Assembly: GCA_046349255.1 (NCBI GenBank)
Contig: JAXMCR010000002.1
Span: forward strand, 372,001-436,000
Source: DAIODI01 sp046349255
GTDB taxonomy: Bacteria > Pseudomonadota > Alphaproteobacteria > Rhizobiales > Aestuariivirgaceae
Length of the DNA stretch: 64,000 bases
Direction: 5' to 3'
In this document: piece after piece, positions 45,490 through 52,677 of the stretch
Layout of the letters: each line of letters opens with the position of its first letter
Numbering within the stretch: the first letter of the stretch is position 1
Notes under the pieces: model-generated
Seen by the model: the letters and a program-made list of their open reading frames with translations, nothing else
Databases searched by the model: none
Told to the model about the DNA's origin: nothing
Program-made: the position numbers and the translations under genes

Positions 45490-46020
45490 ATGACTCGCGC
45501 GCGCAAGACCACCCCTTCCGATCCCGGCAAGCCGTTCTGGCAGACGAAGACGCTCGCCGAGATGACGCGCGCGGAATGGGAATCACTGTGCGACGGCTGC
45601 GGCCGCTGCTGCCTCGTGAAACTCGAGGACGAGGACACCGCCGAGATTCACTTCACCAACGTGATCTGCAAGCTCTTCGACGAGAAGACGTGCCGATGCA
45701 CGGACTATCGCAACCGGCACCGGAAGGTGCCCGACTGCGTGAAGCTCAACGCGCGGAACGTGCCGAAGCTCGACTGGCTGCCGCACTCCTGCGCCTACCG
45801 CCGCCTGAACGAGGGGCGCGGGCTCGCCTGGTGGCACCCGCTCGTCTCCGGCGACCCGCAGACGGTGGTCGACGCCGGCATCTCGGTGATGGGCAAGACG
45901 CTGTCGGAGGAACACGTGGCGCCCGAGGACCTCGGCAACTTCCTCACCGACTGGCCGAAGGACCCCGACCCCGGTCGCAAGCGCCGGCGGCCGGCGAGTG
46001 GCAAGGCCACCTCCAGATAA
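45490..46020 (+). CDS. YcgN/UPF0260-family cysteine-cluster protein
   Basis: The protein has 176 aa. It has the YcgN pattern: a cysteine cluster CDGCGRCC near residues 35-42, then CKLFDEKTCRC and a later DCVKL, WLPHSCAYRRL. The cysteines suggest an Fe-S or zinc site. It has a basic disordered tail (GRKRRRPASGK). It precedes the GTA-like locus but is a separate host gene; its function is unknown. Confidence 0.85.
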   Translation: MTRARKTTPSDPGKPFWQTKTLAEMTRAEWESLCDGCGRCCLVKLEDEDTAEIHFTNVICKLFDEKTCRCTDYRNRHRKVPDCVKLNARNVPKLDWLPHSCAYRRLNEGRGLAWWHPLVSGDPQTVVDAGISVMGKTLSEEHVAPEDLGNFLTDWPKDPDPGRKRRRPASGKATSR

Positions 46021-46045
46021 AAATCCGATCATAAGAATTTTGTCC

Positions 46046-46075
46046 TTGACAGCGTGACGGTCGTTCGCCTATAAG
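46046..46075 (+). promoter_or_regulatory. Strong sigma-70-type promoter before the GTA-like locus
   Basis: TTGACA at 46046-46051 and TATAAG at 46070-46075 are separated by 18 nt. It lies 87 nt before the small terminase-like gene, giving a leader of about 80 nt. Consensus promoters this clean are uncommon in the GC-rich window. Confidence 0.65.
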
Positions 46076-46162
46076 AGGGCATGCTCGACACTTGGGCGCT
46101 GCGGCAGGCAGCTCCCGGCGCGGCGACCCTCCACCTCTTCCCCCGTACACGACACACTCTCC

Positions 46163-46618
46163 ATGTCGCCCCGTCGCACCATCGACTGGACGGCCGTGCG
46201 CAGCGCCTACGAACGCGGCACGCTCCCCGTCGCCGAGATCGCCCGCCGCCACGGCCTGTCGCGCCCGCAGGTGCATGCCCGCGCGCTGCGCGACGGCTGG
46301 ACGATGCGGGCCACGCACCTGACGCTGGCGCGCAGGCTCCAATCGCTGAAGCGCTCGCGCGCCCTGATCGAGCAGCAGATCGCGGCGCTCGAACTCGACG
46401 CTGCGGGCGCGGACGACTCGCTGTCGCGCGTCAGGGCGCTGACGCATCTGGTGAAACTCATTGAACAGGTTTCGAAGCTTGAGCGACAGCACGCGATCGA
46501 CTCGGCGAAGCGCCGCCAAAAGCGCGCCGCCCGCCTCTCCGACCAGGAGATGCGCGACGCGATTGCGCGACGCGTTGAAGGCCTTGCCGCCGCAGACGAT
46601 CCGCACACTGCTGAATAA
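46163..46618 (+). CDS. Terminase small-subunit-like protein (GTA g1 position)
   Basis: The protein has 151 aa, with an N-terminal helix-turn-helix (DWTAVRSAYERGTLPVAEIARRHGLSRPQVHARAL) and a helical C-terminal part (LIEQVSKLERQHA). The gene directly precedes a terminase large-subunit fragment, as in GTA and phage packaging modules. RcGTA's small terminase is thought to lack a DNA-binding domain (from memory), so the intact helix-turn-helix is worth noting. The reading frame is intact. Confidence 0.7.
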   Translation: MSPRRTIDWTAVRSAYERGTLPVAEIARRHGLSRPQVHARALRDGWTMRATHLTLARRLQSLKRSRALIEQQIAALELDAAGADDSLSRVRALTHLVKLIEQVSKLERQHAIDSAKRRQKRAARLSDQEMRDAIARRVEGLAAADDPHTAE

Positions 46619-47432
46619 TCTTCCGGGGACGGAGCTTGAGTTCCTATTCCACGACTGGCCTTCGATGGCGCGCGACGACCAGGTGCCGCCCGACTGCAGG
46701 GCGCGCCCGCGCGACTGGCGAACGTGGCTGCTGCTCGGCGGGCGCGGCGCGGGCAAGACTCGCGCCGGCGCCGAATGGGTGCGTGCGCAGGTGCGCGGCC
46801 AGCCGCCGCTCGCCGCGAGCGCGGCCGGGCGCATCGCGCTCGTCGGTCCTTCCTATCACGAGGCGCGCGCGGTGATGGTGGACGGCGTTTCGGGGTTGCT
46901 GCGGGTGTGCGCGACGGAGCGGCCGCGGTTCGAGACGTCCCGCCGCCGACTCGTGTGGCCGAACGGCGCAGAGGCGCAGCTCTTTTCGGGCGAGGACCCG
47001 GAAGCGTTGCGCGGACCGCAGTTCGACGCGGCCTGGTGCGACGAGCTGGCGAAGTGGCGACATCCGCAGGAGACCTTCGACATGCTGCAGTTCGGCCTGC
47101 GCCTCGGTGACACGCCGCGGCTCGTGGTGACGACGACGCCCCGACCGCTGCCCCTGCTGAAGCAACTGATCGCGGAGGACGCCACCGTGGTCGACCGCGC
47201 GCCGACGGCGGCGAACGGTGCCAACCTCTCGAGGGCGTTCCTCGCGCAGGTGGAAGCGCGCTACGCCGGCACGCGTCTCGGACGGCAGGAGTTGCTCGGC
47301 GAACTGATCGAGGATGATCCCGATGCCCTGTTCCAGCGCGACTGGATCGAACGCGGGCGCGTGCGCGAGGCGCCCGTGCTTCAGCGCATCGTGGTCGCGG
47401 TGGACCCGCCCGCGGGCGGCCGCGGCGGCGAC
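46563..47432 (+). pseudogene. Truncated GTA/phage terminase large subunit (ATPase half only)
   Basis: About 290 residues of a TerL ATPase: WRTWLLLGGRGAGKTRAGAEW carries Walker A, FDAAWCDELAKW Walker B, and VVTTTPRPL the coupling motif. It ends at VVAVDPPAGGRGGD, exactly where the RNase H-like nuclease domain begins, and then reads out of frame to a chance stop at 47621. The start is uncertain: TTG at 46563 with AGGAGA 12 nt upstream, overlapping the small-subunit gene, or ATG near 46664. The nuclease and the following portal and capsid genes are missing. Confidence 0.8.
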
Positions 47433-48414
47433 GGGCGCATGGGCGGGGCGCGAGCAGCAGGTGGCGCTGTTCTCCGGCGGCGGCTGGATGTTCCAGCAAC
47501 CGCGCGCGGGCTGGGTCGCGTTCGACCGCAGCGGCGGCCGGCTCGTCGCCTTCGACGGCGCGGCTTGGCGGGACGCTGCGGGCCGCGTGTCGTCGCTCGG
47601 CGTGAACGCGGCGCCGAATGATCAGCAACGCCTCGCAGTCGCGGCGCGAGGCTCCGTGTTCACGCACGACGACAGCGGCAACCACCAGCTCCAGGTCAAC
47701 AGGCGCGATCCGACGTCGACGGGTTCGCTCCTGTTCTCGACCGGCTGGGCGGGGCGCGCGGAAGCCGGGCTTGCCGGCAGCGACGACTACCGCGTCAAGG
47801 TGTCGGCTGACGGGGCGTCCTGGCGCGACGCGCTGGTCGCCGACCGCACGACCGGACGCGTGCGCTTCCCTCAAGGACTGCCGCAGCTGCCGCGCCCCGC
47901 ATTCCAGGCGAACGCGGACGTGGCGCTGTGCCAGGTCGGCGTCACCGGGTGCGTCGATCTCACCGTGGCGGCGGGGCGGCTCTACTTCGCGCCGGTGATC
48001 ATGCCGCAGCCGCGCACGATCCAGAGGATTTCCATCCGTGTACGGACCGCCGTTACGAACGGCCGCTGCCGCCTGGGGCTCTATGCGGATGCGGGCGACG
48101 GCAAGCCCGGCGCGCTCGTCCAGGACCTCGGCCTCCTCGATACGGCGAGCGCCGGCCTGAAGAGCGCGACGCTCAACCGCGCGCTGGACGACGGGCTCTA
48201 CTGGGCCGTGGCGCTGTTCGACTCGGCGTGCGGCGTCATCGGAGCGCAAGGAACGATCGGCGGGGTCGCGATGTCGGCGTCCACCCCGGTCGCGGTGCAG
48301 GTCGTCGGCCTGTTCCGCGCGCTCGCGTTCGGCGCCCTGCCCGGCGCGGAGGCGACGGCCGATCACCAGGTGGCGGATGCCTCGATCGGCTGCCCGCTGT
48401 TCTACCTGCGGTGA
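47425..48414 (+). pseudogene. 5'-truncated DUF2793 tail/GTA-type protein
   Basis: The +1-shifted frame encodes about 330 residues beginning ATGAWAG, which matches the DUF2793 core (normally AxGAWAGxxGxxA, then xxGxWxFxxPxxGW): VALFSGGGWMFQQPRAGWVAF and GGRLVAFDGAAW. DUF2793 proteins are found at the end of phage and GTA tail gene clusters. The C-terminal part (after ~190) is a separate beta-rich domain with three cysteines (ISIRVRTAVTNGRCRLGLY). The start of the family domain is lost at the joint with the terminase. The ATG at 47488 or GTG at 47461 could still start a short product. Confidence 0.75.
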
Positions 48415-48422
48415 GGCATTCG

Positions 48423-48647
48423 ATGACCGATCCGCTCCAGGCCGTCTCGCACGAGCGCGAGTTCGGCCGCCTCGAAGCGCGTCTCGGCGCGGTCGAGGAA
48501 GACCTGAAGGAACTGCGCCGCGACGTGCGTGAGATCCGCGATGCGCTCACCGCCATCCGCGGCGGCTGGAAGCTGATGGCGCTGCTCATCGGCGCATCCG
48601 CCTCGCTCGGCGCTATCGCAGCCAAGCTTCCGGCGCTGCTGCGCTGA
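48423..48647 (+). CDS. Small coiled-coil membrane protein of the lysis cassette
   Basis: The protein has 74 aa: a charged helix-forming stretch (EREFGRLEARLGAVEEDLKELRRDVREIRDAL) and then one C-terminal transmembrane helix (LMALLIGASASLGAIAAKLPALL). It starts 8 nt after the DUF2793 stop and ends 23 nt before the endolysin gene. Its size and layout match accessory holin or haemolysin XhlA-like proteins of phage lysis modules. Confidence 0.65.
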   Translation: MTDPLQAVSHEREFGRLEARLGAVEEDLKELRRDVREIRDALTAIRGGWKLMALLIGASASLGAIAAKLPALLR

Positions 48648-48670
48648 CATTCCGTAGACGGAGACACTAG

Positions 48671-49360
48671 ATGGAGAACGACGACGGCGCGCTGGAGATC
48701 ATCCGGCGCTTCGAAGGACTGCGCCTCGACGCCTATCGCGACGCCGGGGGCGTGTGGACCATCGGCTACGGCCACACCGATGCAGCCGCCCCGCCGCGCG
48801 TGACACAGGGCATGCACATTTCAGCGGAGGAAGCGGACCGCATTCTTGCCGCAGACGTGCGCCGCGTGCGCAACGCCATCGACACGCTGATCACACGGCC
48901 GCTGACGCCCGGCCAGCGCGCGGCGCTGACGAGCTTCGCCTACAACGTCGGGGTCGAGAACTTCCACCGATCGTCCGTGCTCACGGCGGTGAACGCCGGC
49001 GAGTTCGACAAGGTGCCGCACCGCCTCGCGCTGTGGGTCAAGGCGAAGGGCAGGACGCTGCCAGGCCTCATCCGCCGCCGCGCCGAAGAGGGCGCGCTGT
49101 TCGCTAAGGACTCGCAACCGCCCGCGCCCGACGCGCCGGGGCGGCCGGTCGAGCCGCGGCCGGGCAAGCCGCTGACGCGGTCGACCACCGGGCTTGCCGC
49201 GATGCTCTCTGCGCTCGCCGGCATCTTCTCCGCGGTGGGGGCGGCCGCGAACGGTCCGGGCGGTCGCCTGGCGGTCGGCGTCACCCTTCTCGTCATCGTG
49301 TTCGCCACCGTATGGATCCTGCGCGAGCGGCGGCGCAAGGCCGTGGAGGACGGCATATGA
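48671..49360 (+). CDS. GH24 lysozyme-like endolysin with C-terminal membrane segments
   Basis: The protein has 229 aa, with GGAGAC before the ATG. The GH24 catalytic core shows Glu in RRFEGLRLDAYRD, Asp in the same motif and Thr in IGYGHT, with TSFAYNVGVENF and the closing WVKAKGRTLPGLIRRRAEE. After residue ~155 there is a Pro-rich linker, then two hydrophobic stretches (LAAMLSALAGIFSAVGAAA and VTLLVIVFATVWIL). No N-terminal signal. Membrane anchoring at the C-terminus is unusual for a soluble endolysin. The stop overlaps the holin start by ATGA. Confidence 0.85.
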   Translation: MENDDGALEIIRRFEGLRLDAYRDAGGVWTIGYGHTDAAAPPRVTQGMHISAEEADRILAADVRRVRNAIDTLITRPLTPGQRAALTSFAYNVGVENFHRSSVLTAVNAGEFDKVPHRLALWVKAKGRTLPGLIRRRAEEGALFAKDSQPPAPDAPGRPVEPRPGKPLTRSTTGLAAMLSALAGIFSAVGAAANGPGGRLAVGVTLLVIVFATVWILRERRRKAVEDGI

Positions 49361-49836
49361 TCGGCGCGCTGCTCTCGGCCGTGCTCGCCTTGGTGCGCGG
49401 ACCGATCTCCGAGATTCTGGGGCGCCTCGTCACCGACCGCGACCTCAAGGCGCGGCTCGAGGCGGAGATCGAGGGCAAGCTGATTGATCATGCATCCGCG
49501 ATCGGCGCCTTGCAGCGAGACGTGCTGGTAACGGAGCTCCAGGGCTCGCGGCTGCAGCGCTGGTGGCGGCCGCTCCTCATGTACCTCATCATGCTCATTC
49601 TCTCCGTCTACGGACTGGTTCTACCAGCGGTCGAATGCGTGACGGGCCACCGGGTGCCGTTCGAGCCGCACTGGGGCGCGATTCCCGACGGGCTCTGGAC
49701 GCTGCTCACGCTCGGGCTCGGCGGCTATATCGGCGGCCGCACGCTGGAGAAGATCGCGCTCACGCGGATCGTGACGAAAGGGACGGCTGACGGGACGTCA
49801 GACGGACGCCGCGGCAACCGGATGACGAATCGTTGA
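49357..49836 (+). CDS. Holin-like protein (GTA_holin_3TM type)
   Basis: The protein has 159 aa. The cytosolic N-terminal part (LLSAVLALVRGPISEILGRLVTDRDLKARLEAEIEGKL) is followed by hydrophobic segments at ~78-97 (PLLMYLIMLILSVYGLVLPA) and near 118-130 (LLTLGLGGYIGG). The order and residues match the three-TM holin family described for gene-transfer release. The ATG at 49357 overlaps the endolysin stop. It completes an intact lysis cassette. Confidence 0.82.
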   Translation: MIGALLSAVLALVRGPISEILGRLVTDRDLKARLEAEIEGKLIDHASAIGALQRDVLVTELQGSRLQRWWRPLLMYLIMLILSVYGLVLPAVECVTGHRVPFEPHWGAIPDGLWTLLTLGLGGYIGGRTLEKIALTRIVTKGTADGTSDGRRGNRMTNR

Positions 49837-49938
49837 ACGCCCGGCCAATTGTTCATGGACGGTTCAGATACGGTCAGGCAGTTTCTGCCGTCGGTCGCGC
49901 CCGCGCGGCAGCGGAGCGTAGAGGTACGATTGCGGTAT

Positions 49939-50280
49939 ATGGGCCTGATACGAGGAGAACCGCTGCTTTACATGGCAACGGTTCTCGCGACGTTCGCCGC
50001 AGGGTGGTCGATCGAGGCCATGTCCGCGTCGGAAGGCGCATCGCTTCTCGCCGGGCCCCAGCTGATCGCGCAATCCTCCGAGGAAGGGGCCGGTGAAAAC
50101 GCCAACTTCATTCCACCCTCGACGGTCTACCGCATCGCGATGCAATATGTTCCCGGTTGCACGGTGCTGCGCGTCAGCCTCGATCGCACCTCGCAAACGT
50201 ATGCCGTGAAGGTCAAGAGCGGCAACGAGGTGAGGAAACTGTTCGTGAACGCGCGCACCGGAGAAGTGATGGGCAACTGA
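49939..50280 (+). CDS. Small exported PepSY-like protein, candidate FeuN
   Basis: The protein has 113 aa from the ATG at 49939; ATG at 49972 (GAGGAG 14 nt upstream) is the alternative. A signal anchor (LYMATVLATFAAGWSIEA) leads to a short domain (AMQYVPGCTVLRVSLDRTSQTYAVKVKSG and LFVNARTGEVMG) resembling a single PepSY unit. It lies 35 nt before feuP and is co-oriented. In Sinorhizobium a small periplasmic protein, FeuN, is encoded next to feuPQ and restrains FeuQ (from memory), so this gene could be its counterpart. Sequence similarity was not tested. Confidence 0.6.
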   Translation: MGLIRGEPLLYMATVLATFAAGWSIEAMSASEGASLLAGPQLIAQSSEEGAGENANFIPPSTVYRIAMQYVPGCTVLRVSLDRTSQTYAVKVKSGNEVRKLFVNARTGEVMGN

Positions 50281-50315
50281 CCGCGACTCGCGGCCGCCCG
50301 AGGGGAGTGAACCGG

Positions 50316-50987
50316 ATGCGCATACTCGTGGTCGAGGACGACCCCGATCTGAGCCGCCAGCTGAACGACGCCCTGACCGACGCAGGCTACGTGGTCGACA
50401 CCGCCAAGGACGGCGAGGAAGGCCAGTACCTCGGCGAGAGCGAACCCTACGACGTGGTGATCCTCGATCTCGGCCTGCCGGTGAAGGACGGCGTGACCGT
50501 CCTGAAGGCGTGGCGGCGCGCTGAACGCACGATGCCGGTGCTGATCCTCACCGCGCGCGATCGCTGGAGCGACAAGGTCGCGGGATTCGATGCGGGTGCG
50601 GACGATTACGTCGCCAAGCCCTTCCATATGGAAGAAGTGCTCGCCCGCGTGCGGGCCCTGCTGCGCCGATCCGCGGGACATGCCTCGAACGAGATCACGT
50701 GCGGGCCGCTGGTGCTCGACACGAAGGGCGCGCGCGTCACCGTGAACGGGCGCGCAATCAAGCTCACCTCGCTCGAGTTCCGGCTGCTCGCATACCTCAT
50801 GCACCACAAGGGGCGCGTGGTGTCGCGCACCGAACTCGTCGAGCACCTGTATGACCAGGACTTCGACCGCGACTCGAACACGATCGAGGTGTTCGTCGCG
50901 CGCCTGCGCAAGAAGCTCGACGCCGACGTGCTGAAGACGATCCGCGGCCTCGGCTATCTCCTCGCCGAACCCGATAATGCGGCGTAA
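50316..50987 (+). CDS. feuP: FeuP-type OmpR-family response regulator
   Basis: The protein has 223 aa. Receiver with phospho-acceptor D51 (VVILDLGLP), acid pocket D8/D9 and lysine in VAKPF. The winged-helix output ends in VFVARLRKKLDADVLKTIRGLGYLL. The residues LYDQDFDRDSNTIEVFV and HASNEITCGP match rhizobial FeuP closely. FeuP controls envelope and osmoadaptation genes (cyclic glucan export) in Sinorhizobium. AGGGGAG precedes the ATG. Confidence 0.88.
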   Translation: MRILVVEDDPDLSRQLNDALTDAGYVVDTAKDGEEGQYLGESEPYDVVILDLGLPVKDGVTVLKAWRRAERTMPVLILTARDRWSDKVAGFDAGADDYVAKPFHMEEVLARVRALLRRSAGHASNEITCGPLVLDTKGARVTVNGRAIKLTSLEFRLLAYLMHHKGRVVSRTELVEHLYDQDFDRDSNTIEVFVARLRKKLDADVLKTIRGLGYLLAEPDNAA

Positions 50988-52341
50988 CTCGCTCGCCTTC
51001 CGGCTCACGGCCTCCGCCGCGGTCGTGAGCCTGGTGCTCCTGATCCTCGCCGGCGTCCTGCTGTCGGTCCTGTTCCGCAACGCGATCGAGCGCAACTTCG
51101 ACGCCCGCCTCCAGGCGATCCTCGACGGCCTGCTCGCCAGCGTGGAAGTAAACTCCCAAGGGATGCCGGCGATCTCGGTGGCGATCGCCGACACGCGGTT
51201 CCGGCTGCCGATGTCCGGCTGGTACTGGCAAGTGCGCCCGGTGAACGGCGATGCGCGCCGCGAGCTCGTCTCCGAATCGCTGCTCGAGCACCGCCTCATC
51301 CCGCCGGACCGGCCGAGCCGCGACCCCGACGGCATATCCCGGTTCTACCTCACCGACCCGAACGGCACGCGGCTGCGCGCGGTGGAACAGCGCTTCACGC
51401 TCTTCGGCGGCAATGAGCAGTACTCGTTCACCGTCGCCGGCAACATCGACGAACTCAAGGCCGAGATCGACACCTTTTCGGCAACTCTGTGGGCGGTGCT
51501 GTCGATGCTCGGCCTCGGGCTGATGGCGACGATCCTCGTTCAGGTGCGCTACGGCCTCAGGCCGATGCGGCAGATGCACGACGAACTCGCAGATATCCGC
51601 GCCGGCAACGCGGAACGGCTCACGGCGACGTACCCGGAGGAAATCGAGCCGGTGGCGGAAGAGCTGAACCTCCTCATCCAGTCGAACACGGAAGTGGTCG
51701 AACGCGCGCGCACGCAGGTCGGAAACCTTGCGCACGCGCTGAAGACGCCGCTGTCGGTGCTCGCAAACGAGGCGCGGCTCTCGGGCGATGACCTCGGCCG
51801 CAAGGTCGAGGCGCAGACGCAGGTGATGCGCGACCAGGTGAACATGTACCTCGACCGCGCGCGCCGGGCCGCCCGCGCCCGCACGCTCGGTGCCTCCACG
51901 GAAGCGAAGGACGTGCTCGAGGCGCTCGCGCGCACGCTGTTGCGAATCCACCAGGAGCGAAACCTGACGTGTACTGTCGATTGCCCTGCCGGCCTCAAGG
52001 TGCGCTGCGAGCAGCAGGACCTCGAGGAGATGGCCGGCAACCTCATGGACAACGCCTTCAAGTGGGCGAAGAGCGCGATCGCCGTTTCGGCGACGACCGC
52101 CGCCGATGGCAGTGGCCGCAGCTGGGTCGTGCTCTCGGTCGGCGACGACGGCCCGGGCTTGCCGCGGGAACGCAGGGAAGAAGCGGTGCAGCGGGGCAAG
52201 CGCCTCGACGAGACCAAGCCCGGATCGGGGCTCGGTCTGAACATCGTCAGCGAGACGGCGGCCATGTATGGAGGCACGCTGGCGCTGGATCAGGCGCCGC
52301 TCGGCGGCCTCCAGGCGACCGTCCGGTTGCCGGCCGCATAA
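50977..52341 (+). CDS. feuQ: FeuQ-type sensor histidine kinase
   Basis: The protein has 454 aa, overlapping feuP by 11 nt. Transmembrane helices at ~8-29 (LTASAAVVSLVLLILAGVLL) and ~167-187 flank a ~135-residue periplasmic domain, then HAMP. The H-box is PhoQ-like (NLAHALKTPLSVL), and the HATPase has GDDGPGLPRERREEAVQRGKRLDETKPGSGLGL. It phosphorylates FeuP; the periplasmic domain would interact with the small upstream protein. Confidence 0.88.
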   Translation: MRRNSLAFRLTASAAVVSLVLLILAGVLLSVLFRNAIERNFDARLQAILDGLLASVEVNSQGMPAISVAIADTRFRLPMSGWYWQVRPVNGDARRELVSESLLEHRLIPPDRPSRDPDGISRFYLTDPNGTRLRAVEQRFTLFGGNEQYSFTVAGNIDELKAEIDTFSATLWAVLSMLGLGLMATILVQVRYGLRPMRQMHDELADIRAGNAERLTATYPEEIEPVAEELNLLIQSNTEVVERARTQVGNLAHALKTPLSVLANEARLSGDDLGRKVEAQTQVMRDQVNMYLDRARRAARARTLGASTEAKDVLEALARTLLRIHQERNLTCTVDCPAGLKVRCEQQDLEEMAGNLMDNAFKWAKSAIAVSATTAADGSGRSWVVLSVGDDGPGLPRERREEAVQRGKRLDETKPGSGLGLNIVSETAAMYGGTLALDQAPLGGLQATVRLPAA

Positions 52342-52437
52342 TGTACCAATGCGAGAATGTTGCTACCGTTAGTACAATCTAAAGTATTATGATCGCCTTC
52401 AAGTTGTAGTATGCGCTGAACTACGGTCAGTATTGAG

Positions 52438-52466
52438 TTGATCGTCTGTCGCCAGTGGGATATTCA
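52438..52466 (+). promoter_or_regulatory. Possible promoter inside the feuQ-GlxA gap
   Basis: TTGATC at 52438-52443 and TATTCA at 52461-52466 are separated by 17 nt. It points rightwards to a hairpin terminator at 52607, with no protein gene between. Confidence 0.35.
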
Positions 52467-52472
52467 AGATTG

Positions 52473-52640
52473 TGTAATTCGACTGTGCGCGAGGCGGCGC
52501 ATACCTTCCGGCGTTTACTTGAACGTTCGGGCACTAGTGTTCGAGATCGTTTCGGTAGGGTGTCGTCTGCAAATTGCCCCCGGTCGCGGGCGTCCACCTT
52601 ATCGAGGGAGCGGGCCTTAACGGTCCGCTCCTTTCATTTT
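52473..52640 (+). ncRNA. Candidate small RNA of about 170 nt
   Basis: The convergent gap 52342-52677 (336 nt) is AT-richer than its surroundings and has no plausible protein gene. A promoter-like pair at 52438-52466 and a strong terminator at 52607-52640 frame a transcript of about 168 nt. It has no sequence I recognise as 6S, SRP or AbcR RNA. It may be a 3' UTR of feuQ instead. Confidence 0.3.
52607..52640 (+). terminator. Rho-independent terminator
   Basis: GGAGCGGGCC at 52607-52616 pairs with GGTCCGCTCC at 52622-52631 (one G-T wobble), followed by TTTCATTTT. It ends either feuQ read-through or the candidate small RNA. There is no matching T-run on the other strand. Confidence 0.75.
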
Positions 52641-52677
52641 GGGGCGGCGCGCTTTCGGTTCAGCGCAATTCGCGCCG

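Noticed and set aside
46081..46464. Open frame starting at an ATG right after the TATAAG element
   Set aside because: It overlaps the terminase small-subunit-like gene in another frame and has no motifs; its composition is typical of a shadow.
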